DNA of 64,000 nt, taken from positions 4,725,001 through 4,789,000 of the forward strand of contig JBBMOA010000004.1 in the NCBI GenBank assembly GCA_037954235.1, written 5' to 3'. Below the pieces are notes generated by a model. It had not been told where the DNA came from. It searched no databases and saw only the letters and a program-made list of their open reading frames with translations. Origin of the DNA: Aulostomus chinensis (taxonomy: Eukaryota > Chordata > Actinopteri > Syngnathiformes > Aulostomidae). Of the stretch, positions 1 through 13,599 are shown piece by piece (position 1 is the stretch's first letter; the number at the start of each line of letters is the position of its first letter). The position numbers were made by a program, and so were the translations under genes.

Positions 1-22
1 ACACACACACACACACACACAC
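1..22 (+). repeat. (AC)11 microsatellite, cut by window start
   Basis: Perfect dinucleotide run that begins at the window edge, so its true length is unknown. Confidence 0.97.
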
Positions 23-172
23 TGGCATTCACAAAGATGCAATTGGCGACAGAAACGTAGTTGCTTCACTGTTGTTCTATTCACTCGTATCAGGTGGATT
101 TATTAGAAATGGCAAAATAAAATTTATAAATAAATTGCATTTAAGCGACAGTGCCAAAAGCAGACCAGGTTG

Positions 173-174
<2 letters not shown>

Positions 175-236
<62 letters not shown>
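175..236 (+). repeat. (AC)31 microsatellite
   Basis: 62 bp, perfect. Confidence 0.98.
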
Positions 237-240
<4 letters not shown>

Positions 241-1524
241 TCCCTTGACTCTTTCCATCTTGCTCTCCTTGCTCTCGCCCACACACTGACACACTCTCAC
301 ACATGTTTGTACGTGCCAACAGAGTACTCCCAGATGGACTACTACCAGAGCAGGAATTATGTAACAAAGGCCTGTTTCAAACTCCAAAACTCTAAACTTA
401 AACCACGAGGCTCGGAGCAAAAGAGTTTCTTTCACAGGAATGTATGTTTGTCATTTTTGATGATTGACGCTGAAGTGCATGTTGAAATGACAACTTTTTT
501 GATCGCAAGTTTGGCCATCATTTCTATCGCTGGTCCATGAAGTCGTTCCCATCACATCGTTAGAGAACATTTTAAAGTATCACTTTGTGAGGATGTTACC
601 GAGACAGGTCATCAACCTGAAAACATGCGCCTGTCTTGTCCCGTCACCGATGGAAGGCATCAAAATATGTCGACACTTTAAGACCCATTTCAGCATGAAA
701 AAGACCCTCACGCCCGATATTAAAATATCAATAAACGATCAACACCTTTTTACTTCCTCAGAGTGGCACACATAAACCACTTGCTCACGCCTGGTGCAGC
801 CAGTTTCATTAATGAGGGTGTAAGTGTTGCAGCAGCTGTGCCGCTAACAGTCCCCATATGTTACTTACACAATGTGTACAGAGTCTACAAACTTTTTTTT
901 TTGCTTTAATTACTATACCATCTCTGTTTTGGCGGCATGGGAAGCTATGACCTTATCGCCATGCCAGTACACCGTACTAAAGCCCAACTTTTCCAATCAA
1001 GCTAGAGCCAAGGAAATGTACCTAGCCTGCGCAAGGTACAGAGCGGTCAGACTCGTCAAAGAAACTGGACTTTGGGGGACAAACATGCTTGGGCCGGGTA
1101 CAGGCTGTTCAGCTGAAGCAGGCACTGTGAGGGTACACAAGTAGAGAGCTGAGAACAGAATTTGTAGGGGGTTGGCATGTTTACCGAGTTTGGTGTGTTT
1201 GGGAATCAGCATGGTTTGACTTGGAACAGCCTGAAGAAACAAAGCTAGAACCTCATATATTGACCCATAAATCCTTAAAACATCTGAACTGAGCTCCATG
1301 TTGAATTATGTCAGCACTATTTGTAATACTTCTGAACTCTCCTCTCGTCAAGGAGGTGGTTACACAACACGGCTATCAATCGAGGGCATCATCTCCCGCC
1401 AAGCAGCAAACAACCCCATCACCCCCCCGCTCCCCGGAGCCCCACACAGCTGGCAGAAGGCTGCCCTTTACAAGGAAAGGGGCTGGAGGTGAGTAACTGG
1501 GAACATATGTAGCTTTTGCCATGT

Positions 1525-1528
<4 letters not shown>

Positions 1529-1569
<41 letters not shown>
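1529..1569 (+). repeat. (AC)20 microsatellite
   Basis: 41 bp, perfect. Confidence 0.98.
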
Positions 1570-1572
<3 letters not shown>

Positions 1573-1916
1573 CACATGGCTCTTAATCCTGTTCTCCGTA
1601 TGTCTCAGAAGTGTGCTGCCCTCAGACTGTGTCCTCCCTGTTGCCTCCCTCCTTCACCTTCTATGCTCCAGCTCCCCGGCTTCATTACTCCCAAACACTG
1701 CTATTTCTTGTGCCTGACCCCAGCCCTTCTTCTTACACCCCCTACCCCCACTCTTCATGTGCTGCTTTTAACAACAGGCTCAGTGTGGCCCACTGGCGTC
1801 ACCTTGCTCCTCCGCCGGCCGGACACAAGCCACTCTGTCTGGGTGCAGGAGGGCTGAAGGGGGGCCGCCATGACTCTATACTCACCCAGCACCACCACAA
1901 CCTCAGAGACACAGGT

Positions 1917-1924
1917 ATGTGTGT

Positions 1925-1955
<31 letters not shown>

Positions 1956-1957
1956 GG
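1917..1957 (+). repeat. (GT)n followed by G19
   Basis: (GT)n from 1917 passes directly into a 19-base G run ending at 1957, which is potentially quadruplex-forming. Confidence 0.97.
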
Positions 1958-4289
1958 AGAAACGCCGAGACGAGAGAGAGTCTATTTAAGTCTATCTTTT
2001 CCTTAATATTTTGAGTGGGACACGCCTTCGCTCACACACCTGTCAGCAGGTTGAATAATGTGTGTGTTGTCAAGAGTATAAACACAGTTAGGTCTTGTTT
2101 TAAGTGGATTTTCCATGCCTGTCTCACCCGTCTCTCTCCAAACTCCCCCACCTGGCCACATCACACGCTGAGGAACACAATAGCCTTGTTGTGTTGGCAC
2201 TATTGCTCAGGAGGGAAATACAAGGATCGTGCTGTCATCCCCTCCCCCTCTCCTTGCCTCGGCCCCCCTGGGTGTTATAGGATAAACTCTGATGCAAACT
2301 GCAGTTTGAACAATCGCTCCTTTATAAAACTTATAATTCCCTCAAGAGCCCCTGAAGGCTGATCATGGGGGTTACATTTGGGCTCCTGGACTAGTGAGAA
2401 GCTGTGGGTGTACCCTCTCACCCATGTGATGTGTTTAGTCACTATCCGGTCTGACCAAAGTCCAAAGCAACTGGACTTTCGGTTTGGTCTTGAAGATGTT
2501 TTCCCTCTTCTCACATGAGTGCCATCTGACCTTAATGACTCACATCTCTGACTTTGTGTGACATCAGTGTGTTGATGACCCTTCGGCTGTCTAATGACCG
2601 GGGACACGTTATGGCGTGTTCACACTTGGCCTGGTTATCTTCTACTGCTCTGACGCAACCCTAGCTGACCCACACACACGTTTCTACAGGACTGTTTACG
2701 TCATCACCGAGCTGCGCACACTTTAACACACACTGCACTAACAAATGGCAGTGCAGCATGGTGTCAAGAAAAACTAGCAGAGGCCAACGCGACTTGGTGC
2801 TCAGTGGGGTTTCTGGTGCTTTTTAGCATTTGTAGCCCCTCAAATTGGACTCACAAACTGAAGGTGCACTACTTGGACCAAAGTTGATTATTTTACCATC
2901 GCACCACTGGAATTTATCCTCCATCCTTTCAGTCTGCAGAGCTGCAAGTTTACATCGTGTCCATGCTCGGGCAACATGCTGAAGTCCACCTCTTCGTACC
3001 ACGTGAGAGCCAAGAAAGCTCACCTGTGTTGACAAGATTCACCGTGTCTCACTTGAGTGAAGTTGAGCAGATATTTTGCCGACTGACTGAAAAGTTACCA
3101 TTTGATTTGAGACCAAACAACCATGTAGAGCTTCTCAAACTGTATGGAAGTCTACAAATAGAACACAGACGCAGTTTCACACCATTTCTACAGTAACTCT
3201 AATTGCAGGGACAACTTTGAAATCCTCATTTGGGTGAGGGTTGCCAAACAACCACCAAACAACCGAACTGACAGAGTCACACAATCCTCCTCTCTCTGTG
3301 AGCTCATTGTTGTGTCTCAACAATATGGCTCATTAATTCAACTCACAACAAACACTTTTTTTGGAATCGTGCATCTACCTAACAATGACTTTTCTCAAGG
3401 TTTTTTTTTTTTCTTCTTCTTTTTTTCCAGGTCTGCTTTTGATTTCACACTGAAATAAAACAAAAGGCTGCCTGGAAATCATACAAATGCTCCTGCAACT
3501 CACTCGCAACGTTGTAAAATATATGCAAGTTGTAATGAACACAACATGTAAAAACCAACCAACGACTCCAAGAGGCTTAATCGTGCACACGCTGTGATAT
3601 GATGCCAACTTTCATTCTGACAATAAACGGGATGTTTACTTCGATCTGGTTCCCTTTTCAGAAGGCATTTGAAGGTCTGAGGGGAGAGGCTGTGACAGTG
3701 ACGGATGAGGGCTCTCTTCTCCTTCTCCTCCCTGTTCCCTTTGGTATTATACGACAAGACAATGCTGCCATGTTGCAGGGCCGCATCCAGTATTCCCCGA
3801 TGAAAGAGGCTGGATGTTGCTGATGCTCATAGGTTCTTTCAGCCAGCGAGCAGGCCCCGCCCTGCACCCCAGCCAATAACAAAAGACCCTGCTGCTTGCT
3901 CTGACTGATTAACCAAACAAATGCCACTTGTGACACAAAACATGTCTGTAAATGCACGTGGGCATTCCTAACATGCCTGCCTGTTTGTATGACGGGGGTT
4001 CAGAGGGGTTCACGCATTTGTGTGTGTGGGTGTGACTGAGGACAAATGAGCTGCATGGACGCTGCCAGCGAATGGCCTGAGTGAACTCAGCATCAGAGGT
4101 TGGAGTGGTTGCTGCACCTAAGTAGGCCTACATAGAGGGTCCTGGTTGACTGCCCAGCCTGGACTCCAGTTCCTCTCACGGGTTCCCGGGTTCCCTGCTC
4201 TGGCTCGGTAACACCAGACAAATGGATGGAAAACACAAGAAGTTCTGCCTTGTGGTTGTCTCCCCCTGCCAATAAAGTTTTTACAAAAT

Positions 4290-4410
4290 ATCATGATGTT
4301 ACAGTGATGGTGACATTTGGGATGTAAAATGCCATCATTTGACATCACCATAAAAGTCCATCGTGACTTTGACCTTTGACCACCAAAGTCATCCCCAGCC
4401 TGGGGTGCAA
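4290..4410 (+). repeat. Fragment of the 'ctttgaccacc' repeat
   Basis: Holds GTGACTTTGACCTTTGACC next to ACCAAAGTCATCCCC and two ATGATG/GTGACATTTG motifs, matching the 53.8-54.1 kb repeat over a short stretch. Confidence 0.4.
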
Positions 4411-5626
4411 CATCATACAAATGACTTTCTTAGGTGGTTAAGTGGCCGAAGATATTGGAAAAACACCTGATCTGCCGCTGTTAAAGGACAGGAAAATGCT
4501 GGTGCGGACTCATAATAATCCATCATCATCAACATCATCAATAATCATCACAACAAACAACAAGTGCCTCTTGAAGAATTTAATTCGTAGCATCATCTAG
4601 CCATGTCTAAAACTTTCTTTAAAACATAACATACAAATTCTACCCACTTTTTGCAGCAGCTGATAGTGTGAGGGTGGTTTCACACCAAATCTGGCTCGGT
4701 TGTGGCGTCTTTGTGCAACATATTCACACCCCCCCTCATCAGACTACAACGCAAAACCAAGCTGTTACACACAGGTTGTTGCACCCCTCAGGAAAGGTTT
4801 GTAAAGGGCCTCTCAGCAGTCTGTCTTCCATGTTATCTGTTGTTAGCTGAATGCTACATGCTAAACTACAACAGAACGCAGTGAGGACTGTGCATTTTTC
4901 TCGTTACCGTCGCTGTGGGTCCTTCCCACTGAACAAAAGTCAAAAGGACTTTATTGGATTTTTGATCACTGACAAACTCAGTTTGGCCACTTGTCAGTGA
5001 TTCAGGGAGGTGCTCGCTGGCGTATTTTTTCTACCACAGAACAAAACACCTAAATATTTTAAACTGGTGGGAACTACAGACATTATTTCAGACATTTAAT
5101 AAAAACAGAACTGATTAACAAAAATCCATTGACTTCAGGACAGAGGAACCAGATGTTCAACAATCATCCTGGGTTTCAAGTTTTAGAACTCGTTCCTAAT
5201 CCACGATCAAGTTCTCCGTTCCGTGGGTTCTCCTGCTCTGACCCTTTCTGTCACCTCACTGTGAAGTCGGGTTTGCTGTTCCTCTGAAAGTTACATTTTT
5301 TTTTATTTCTGGGACAAGCAGCTGCAGCACAAACCTCCTGCGGCTAAAATGCACCGACCCCATTCAAATGCATGTGAGGACCGCTGTCCTCGCCACAGCA
5401 CCCGATCCAGTGTGAACGCAGCCTGAAGCAGCTGTGGGATTTTCTCTCAGTTGCACAACCGAATCACTTTTTTAATGATTGCACAGAGGAAAAAGAAGGG
5501 AAAAAAAAGATGCAAAGACATACAAAAGCTATTCTCTTGTTTTATGAGGCCATGATGGGAGGTTTCCTTCTGATGTGGCTATTCAGCGCAAGAACACACT
5601 TTTGATGTGAAGGTTCGTAAACATAC

Positions 5627-5647
5627 GTGTGTGTGTGTGTGTGTGTG
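5627..5647 (+). repeat. (GT)10 microsatellite
   Basis: Short perfect run. Confidence 0.95.
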
Positions 5648-8070
5648 GCATAGAGTTGAAACTGTGTGTATGAGTCCTTTCTTCCCTGTTAATTCTTCTA
5701 ATTAAGAATCGTACTAATAATGCACCTCCTAAATGGCACAAATGATTCTGATGACACGGGGGTCGAATCCTGCGTCGTTATGGAACGATTACCATCAAAT
5801 TGGTGTTAATCTGAGGGGAAAGGACAATGGAGTGATTCACAGGAAAAAGTCTGAATGGGAAAAAAAAACGATTATAGGAAGCAACTGAGAGAGTACTTGA
5901 CTTATAAAAGAGGTGACAGAGGTGCTATAGAGGAGCTGGATGTGACGCAGAGGTGAACACACACGTAGCGTAGCATAGACACAATGGTGTCCCCCACCCC
6001 CAGATGACGTCTTTTCCACCTCAGTGCCTCCCACAGATGAAGAGGCAGCTAATTTACGCGGGGCCAGTGACATCAAGCCTCGTCAGTCAAGAGCTCGTCG
6101 CTATTCTTCCTCGCCTGGTGATGCGCGGGGACGAACACATTTTCAGATCTCTGACCTCGCTGTTGTCCGTTCTCCATTCTCACAGACCACAAGCTGTAGC
6201 CGCACGCGCAGAGCGTCAAAGTCACAGTCGTTTCCATCCAGAGCCGCTAGCAACCATCGATTTGATGGATTATTGGTTAGATCAAACAGCTGATCTGTTT
6301 TTTTAACACATAAATCAACAACAGAATATTCACAATTATTTTAATTTGATCAACTTTCTGATATTGAAGGTTATTTATGAAGAAAAAAATAGAATGTTTG
6401 AAACAAAATGCTCCTTCAGAGCCGTTAACATTTTAAAGGAATACCACCTCCCTCCTTTTCTAATGAAAGTGGATGCCTGGTGAAGTTTACTGCTGGAGTT
6501 TCGCAGGAAAAGGCAGCGCAGCGACCTCCCAAATAATTACCATCAATGGAGACTAGCTTTCAGATGTAAAAAAAAAAACACACAATAAAAGTCAATTACA
6601 TGTCTGAAGTTATCCAAGTGTCCAAAGCCTTCACGTGCCCGTTTGTTCTCTAATTATAACCACGTCAAAAAAATTAGTTTCGAGCAGCCATGCACAGCGC
6701 AACCCACTGAAATATCCTGTCTCAAGCACGCGAATTAGAAGACTTCTCCTTTGTGTGGACTTGACTTGGACCTGTAACTCAGTACCTGGTGCAGCCTTCA
6801 AGTCATGTGTCCTACAACGGCTCAGTCACTCACACATGTGAACACAAATGGGCAGCAGCTGCAACGTCTCATCGTTAGCGCCGATGTTAGCGAGCTAACG
6901 CTAGCTGTCTCTGGCTTGCTGTCCTTCCTGGTGCTTTTATATCACTGTGGTGCTCCTGTGTCATGCAACATGGATTTTACACAGTTTAACACCCTTTTTG
7001 GTCCATGCGGAGTGCTCCCATAAATGATTTTGGACCTACAGATTTGTCCTGTCTCAACAAATCTACTATCAAATTTGTTAGCCAACTTTTTTACTGATTC
7101 ACTTTGATTCATTTTATAGATTTTTGTTGTGGACCTAGTTGCCATCCATGAGGCAACTTTCACATAAATTTTGGGCACTGGCTGGATTTCTAAACTCACT
7201 CAGTGGTAAATACAAAGTAAACTAGCAGCCATTTCAATTTAACTTTAGTTCCATGCGACACGAGGCACAAACATAGCGAGTCTATGGGATCGTACTATTA
7301 TTGCAGAGCTAATAACCACAGTGTCGGTGCCGTGAGGGAGAGGAGAGGTGAAGAGTTTATTGGTGACAAAAGGGAATTTATACTTGAAGCAGCCATGGCA
7401 AAACTAAATTGGAATAGCTGGTTTTCAGACCAATAGAGGGCAGTCTACTGGGTGTTTCTATCAACCCCAAAGATTGCATGATGTTACATAAAGCTGCCAC
7501 AAAACAGCGACTGAAGAAAGTCAAAACTTGGCACTAAAATATCCGAGTTATGAGGTTTAGTTCCTCTTTAATATTTTCAAAAAAAATTGAGGATAAAGAT
7601 TACAATTTTATAAATAAAACGCATTTTTATCTCTTCCTGTGATAAGAAATTAAAATCTAGGATACCGGCACCCTTTTTTTTTCTTTCATTGGATACGCAC
7701 CCAAACTACAAACTCTGTCACTGTTACCGAGTGAGGATGCTTGTTTTCTCTCTGCAGATAAAATCAGAGACATGATGAAAATCAATGTTTTATAACAGCA
7801 GACATCAGTGTGGCAAATAAGGGTAGAACCATGTGTGTGTTCCTGAGAGCGAGCATGTGACACCTCCCAATCCTCTGACGTCAGATGTTATTCACCAGGA
7901 GCCTGAACGTGGATGCTGGCAGTGAGCTCAATACGGGGAAAAGCCTGGAAGATGTTATTATTATCATCCAGCGGCGAGTGAATGACACAGTGACACGCAC
8001 TCAGCAGCAGTGACGCAGGGGCTTTTCATCAGTCTTCCACTTCAGGTCCTGGAAACAAAATGCAGCAAGT

Positions 8071-8088
8071 GGGGGGGGGGGGGGGGGG
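8071..8088 (+). repeat. G18 homopolymer
   Basis: Perfect G run, a potential quadruplex. Confidence 0.97.
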
Positions 8089-8318
8089 TGGCAGTCCTCA
8101 GCCTTCTCCAGGTCTTGAATAATTAAGCAGTGTTGCGCAGTTCACTGAGCAAAGCGCTTGAAGACTATTTTTAGCCCCCATGAGCAACGCTCGCTGGGCA
8201 TGACTCATTAGAACGTAAGAGGAGGAGCTCACGGACAGGACAACAGCAAACATAAAGCTACGTCAGCGCACTTTCCAGCATATCTACATACACACAGAAA
8301 CCTTGTCTTGTTTTCAGG

Positions 8319-8320
<2 letters not shown>

Positions 8321-8358
<38 letters not shown>
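8321..8358 (+). repeat. (AC)19 microsatellite
   Basis: 38 bp, perfect. Confidence 0.98.
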
Positions 8359-8361
<3 letters not shown>

Positions 8362-10221
8362 TGTTCTTGACCCTGCATCATATTTATAGAGGCACACACA
8401 CATACAGTCACATGGTGGCAGTTATGTCCCTCTGGCCAAAACAATGAACCCAACATCGCATACAAGAACACTGTCAAAAATCTTTGTGGTCGAGTCCGTC
8501 AAAAATATGTCATAAGTTTTAGTTTCGTGACACTTTTAGAGCTCTGTAGATCATCAAAATTTTCTAAAATGAGAGCCAATAAAAAAAGATGCACATCTGA
8601 CAAAGGGAGCTTCTGTTCTTTTCTGACAAATTATTTTATGTATTTTTTTCCCCACTACACCAGCTACGACAGTGCTGCAGGAATGACTTGCTTTTTGATG
8701 ACCAACCTGGAAGTTAGCGTCACCATGGGAACCTTCGGGCTTCTTCTTCTTTTTTTTTTTTCCCCCTTCAATTTGATGTTTTATGTCTGCGATAAACCAC
8801 TTAAAAAGCTCTGAAATTCACCAGTGGGGTTTCACTCGCTGGAGAGAAGCAACATCCTGTAGGACTGCGGGACTCGCATTCAATCCCAACGTGCAAACAA
8901 GTGACCCAGAAAACTGCTGATGTTCATGAGTGGAGATGACACATTTACCGTGGATTGCATCGTGACGGAGCACTTCCAGACTGACTGTATCTGCTACAGT
9001 AAATGAATCAATGTGACATTTTGACATTCTCGGTCCCCAGAGGTTAAATCCTTACATTCAGCACCAACAGCAGAGAAACTATTTGAGATCTGCTGAATTA
9101 AATTACATGAACTTTGACAATAATAATAATAATAAAAAAGAAGCAGGATGATAATACCAGTGTAATCTCTTAATGTTTCATGCAGCACCATCAGCAGGTT
9201 GGTCAGACTAAGCAAGCTGATTGGCTACTGGTTTACCTGCAGCGCCACTACTTAAATAACTCCTTTTATCCATGTCTCTGCTAACGACTGCTAGCGGTGG
9301 TGCGAGGCAGAAAACCCTCAAAAGTCCAACGCACCCTTTTGCCTGCGTTATTAGAACTCAGGTTGTGCTTACGGTGGTTTGAAAAAAACGAGTGAAAATT
9401 ACAAGTTGTATTCCAGACTGGGAGCTGCGATTTGATGCGGCGCTTCAGAACTTAAGTCAACAAAATAAAATGGAGCTGAACCGCTTCCCCTCAGTGAGTG
9501 CATCACACAAGTTAGCATGAACATTAGCTTAAGTTAGCTAGCTGCATAAACAGAACCTAAGTAGCATCTCTGTTGCCTGGCCACTCCTCAGGGTTGACCC
9601 ACGTGCTGAGGAGTAAACTCGCTGTCATCATATAGAAGAGTTCAAATTAACATGTGTAACTAATTAGAATTCACACCCTCGCGTGCACTTTTGTTCTCAA
9701 ACACAACTGCGATAAAAACCCTCTAAATATGCATTTTTACGTCCTCACCTTTCCACTAAAAACACTAGAATTTCATGCTTGAGTACACAATGTTCCAAGA
9801 AATACATTAATCTACATCATAAAAGAGACGATATGCATATATGTAGGACTTATAAAGTCAATGAAGATGTCTCTCCCCCCCTCCAGCTTCTTCTGACCTG
9901 CATTTGTGCTCTGGCCTACCACTGAACCCCAAAGCCTGCTGGGTAGAAATCATTCACAGCAGCCTGGCAGGCTGCTATTGGCTTACTTCACAGCTTAGAT
10001 GTATATAGGTTAGTTATATATATGGTCTATATATGCACACAGTCTTAGCAAGTCCCAAGTCAGTGTGATAAAGTTGCAGGCCAGTGTTTTCTTCCTGCGT
10101 CTCCCATTTGTCCTCTCCGCTTCACTAATCAGCACAATCCATGCTGTCATATCATGTCTTATCATGCTGCTGCCAAGGTTTTTAAAGAGTTCATGTGGAA
10201 TATCACATCGCAGGGTAGGAG

Positions 10222-10224
<3 letters not shown>

Positions 10225-10259
<35 letters not shown>

Positions 10260-10264
10260 CGTGC
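10225..10264 (+). repeat. (GT)n(GC)n microsatellite
   Basis: Perfect GT run ending in GCGTGCGTGCGC. Confidence 0.97.
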
Positions 10265-10824
10265 GCTCATACATGTGTGTATGCGCCTGGGTGATGAGGG
10301 AATTTATTAAAAACTCGCTCTGTAATGATGACTCGCTCTTATCTTGGGAGCACACACATGAAGTTTGCCTCCCCATGATGTCATCAGCTAAGTGACTCCG
10401 GGTCTCAGCAACGGGTTGACCAGAAATGATGTCACTCCCCTTGTGTGACCTCAAAAGCATATAAAAGGGAACTAACAAGCAAAAAGTATACAACAAGAAA
10501 AACCTGATTTCATATCTACAGCAAAAGTTGAACGACTCCATTGTGAAAGGCAGCAAAGGTGCAAAAGAGGACACAACGTAGCTCTAAAGGGCCGGCGAAA
10601 TGGCAACAATGAGCTGCGTTGGTTAATCCGTGGACTTTGTTTACCACGTTGTTCCCTCTGTTTATAGCTCCGTCTCTCACAATTAGGGCGTTACCAAGAG
10701 AGGAGGAGAAAGAGCAGCCTGGCTTTACATCACACTCAGACCAGGTCGGGACCATTTTAATGAGATTAATAGGAACCTTATAGAAACACACAGTTAGAGA
10801 AGCATTGACCTCCTGGGATGTGGT

Positions 10825-10857
10825 AGCGCTAGCGCTAGCTCTAGCTCTAGCGCAGTA
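10825..10857. repeat. GCGCTAGC palindromic micro-repeat
   Basis: GTAGCGCTAGCGCTAGCTC followed by TAGCTCTAGCGC. It is overlapping palindromes of GCTAGC and AGCGCT with a 6-bp step. Confidence 0.8.
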
Positions 10858-11345
10858 AACATCCAAAACAGCGGATTCATCTCAGTGAATGTGCACAGCC
10901 CTGGCATCAAAACATCAGCAAATACACAATCAATAAGAAAATCCATTGCTAGGCCATTGACAATTTCATTTATAATTATCATGTGCTATGATAGCAGCAA
11001 GCTAACATGCCAGTTGCATGAACACGCCCCAATAAAGATGCCTTCATCGTGAAGCTTTCAATCATGTAGCAGGTGTGTCGCTCGCACATCAAGTTGTGTC
11101 ACAAACATCATGATGCTAACTTGAAAAATCGTGAAACAGAGAAACGCAGATTAAAAGAGAAGTGCGAATTAGGTGCACTTCCATCAGAATAATACACTAA
11201 ACGACACAAGGTTTATTTTCATCAGAAGATGGCGCCTTGGGCAACTTTACTCATGGTTGTAATTAGTTAAGCAGAAGAAATCATCTTAGGATGCAATCAA
11301 GAGTTTATTAAAAATGACCATTAATTACCAATATGGAATGAAATA

Positions 11346-11680
11346 GGAGGCCCGGTGGAGCAGTGGTCCTCACTGTGGCCCCCCTGCAAGAAGGTTGTGG
11401 GTGGAGCCCCGGCTGCAGCACGGGGTCTTTCTGGGTGAGTCTCCATGTTCTCCCTGTTCCTGCTGGGTTCTCTCCGGTACTCCAGCTTCCTCCCACAGTC
11501 CAAAGACATCAAGAGGGGACCAGGTTAATCCAGACTCTAAATTGTTTGTCTATATGTGTTGGCCCTGTGATGGACTGGTGACCCGTCCAGGGTGAACCCC
11601 GCCCTCACCTGAATGCTGCTGGGATAGGCTCCTCCCTCCGCCACCCTTAACAGGATAAGTGGAAGAAAATGGATGGATGG
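11346..11680 (+). mobile_element. tRNA-headed SINE-like copy 1
   Basis: Head with TGGAGCAGTGG (pol III A-box-like), body with CTCCATGTTCTCCCTG and CCAAAGACATCAAGAGG, and L2-like 3' end with GGGATAGGCTCC, AGGATAAGTGG and a (GGAT)n tail. A 13-bp duplication ATGGAATGAAATA lies at 11333-11345 and 11681-11693, direct evidence of retrotransposition. The B box is decayed (GGGTGGAGCCC). Confidence 0.85.
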
Positions 11681-11693
11681 ATGGAATGAAATA

Positions 11694-13353
11694 CACCACT
11701 TTATTGGTACAAATTGAATGAACATTAAATGTAGTAGGAGAAGTAGTAGCAGTAGCAGCAGTAATAGTAGCAGGAGTGAAAGTAATAGAAGGGAAGAGAA
11801 AGTCCCCTAAATTTTGCAGCTTTTTTGACTGGAGTTCTCAGCTGAACTACTTCCTCGCACACATTAATATCAACGGTGCTGCATTCGTACTGTCGTACAC
11901 CTCCGTCAACACAAATATTACGCACATCCAGTTTATCAACACGAGTTACGCACAATGGAAAAGTCTAAAAATAGACCTGACACACAAACAGCTGGGCTAT
12001 TCGATACTCATAACCTTTTATAGTTATGACATCAGTGACAGGCAGGAGCGAATAATGAGAGCGCAAACACTCGCATGACTGAACTGCCACAGGAACACGA
12101 AACAGAGTGCAGAATAGTGAGGAAAGTAATTCAATCATTTATAAGGTGATCTTGTGTGTCAGCAAAGGAACTTGATGATTTTGAATACAGAGAATAATAA
12201 ACTCATCTTTTATTCTGGTGCAGGCCTGCTTCTCACGGAAAACCTTCTGCTGAGCGAGTGGCCCGTTTGTTTCCTCTCCTCCTGAAAAAAGTGTCAACAT
12301 CCCTGGCAGCATCACCGCTTGTTGAGTAACCAACTGTTTCATGACCTTCACCATCCACCTGAACACGGAAACACCCACATTCACATCTCTTTCTGGTTCT
12401 CTTCCAAAGTTCTGCGGCTTTTTCTGCCTTGTTTGGCACGGAACAAGAGCGCTAGGTGGTTAGCAGCAAGATATTTTGAGTTCCTGTGCTCTCGCTCAAC
12501 CTCCAAAGGATCAGATGAAGAAGGCAACCCTCCGCGTGTTTGAGCAGATTATATTGATCCAGCGAACTATTGTATGACCTGAATGCTGCTGTTTGTGCTC
12601 TACCTGATTTAGTAGAAGAATCCTATCAGAATTATGAAAGAAATATCAGCCGTACATGTAAAATACCCAGACTCCAGTGGCAAAAACCCCATCATGCATG
12701 TAACAAAAGGGAATGTTGACAATACAGTTGGCCTCTTTTTTTCTGTGTCACATCTCTTTTATGTGTAATGTAACTTTTGAAAACAGCACGGCTGCAGGAA
12801 GGGACAGAAAGTAGGCCGTAATCAGTGGCCTCGCTGCAACCATATTTCCACTTTGCTGTTGTGTGTTATGACGCTGGATGTGACCTAGTTCTGTTTGGCC
12901 AGCATCTGAGCTCCCTGCTGCAGGTTATACTGCATTGCACTCATTCGCCTCCAATAAAACTTAAGCGTGAGCCACGCATCTCGGCTTCCTGTGGTACGCC
13001 GTGCTGCAGAAATTGCCTATGGGAATTCTTGCTCCGCTGCAGGACAGCCAGAGGAACAGCGGCAGCAGCATCCACACAGCAGTGAGAGTGAAAACACTCT
13101 GCTCAGCGCAGACCTCAGCCTGGTCTGTGCTCACACTCTCACCCGCCTGTGTAGATCTTTCATACAGGCTCATTTCTGGTGATGCGTACATTGACAGTCA
13201 AGTGGCGGCGTTATTTCTGAAGCAGCATTTCTCACCAAAGTTCCTCTGTGCAAGTCCCATGCACTAAATAACTGGAAATGCTTGATAAATGAGCACAGCA
13301 GGCACTAGGGAGTGGCACTGTTTTTACTTTCAAGAGAGCCCAGCTTACTGTTT
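11694..13353. other. Intergenic, nothing recognised
   Basis: AT-rich to neutral sequence with no long frame, no splice-site chain and no clear repeat boundaries. The trinucleotide-like stretch AGTAGTAGCAGTAGCAGCAG near 11744 is a minor simple repeat. Confidence 0.6.
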
Positions 13354-13556
13354 CCCTCTGATTCTAGTATTTATGCTAAGCTAGACTAATTGCCACCCAG
13401 CTGTACACACCTCTGATTCAGGTCTTTTTGCCAAGCAAAAAGCTATCTGTAATCACCTTTGATTCAGGTCTCTATGCTAAGCTAAGCTAAGTTAAACCCA
13501 GCTGTGTGAACCTTTGATTTAGGTCTTTATGCTAAGCTAAGCTAATTGCCAACCAG
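13354..13556 (+). repeat. Four-unit tandem repeat (period about 46-56 bp)
   Basis: Units start with CTCTGATTC or CTTTGATT near 13356, 13411, 13457 and 13512. Each contains AGGTCT or an equivalent, TATGCTAAGCTA and CCCAGCTG. The second unit has lost GCTAAGC. The core TTTATGCTAAGCTAAGCTAA also occurs at 14300 and across the copy B insertion site (28250). Confidence 0.75.
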
Positions 13557-13599
13557 TTCAGCATGTCATCAAATATCTTGAGTGACACCAGGTTAGCAT

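Larger units (their letters stand above)
237..11332. other. Intergenic, no gene recognised
   Basis: Apart from the microsatellites and the 4.3 kb repeat fragment listed, I see nothing supportable. Open frames here are short, lack splice support or overlap CA/GT tracts. A GTTTCACACC motif at 4677 and GTGTGAACGCAGCC at 5411 look like decayed MITE ends but could not be paired convincingly. Confidence 0.6.

Noticed and set aside
151..540. Frame with long Thr-His run
   Set aside because: It is a translation of the (AC)n microsatellite plus random flank. The same applies to the Cys-Val and Thr-His frames at 1.5, 8.3, 10.2, 14.8, 21.2, 35.8, 42.4, 44.1, 46.3, 51.3, 57.0, 59.8 and 63.7 kb.
4670..5425. 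MITE between GTTTCACACC and GTGTGAACGC
   Set aside because: The ends agree only over TTCACAC and no matching target duplication was found.
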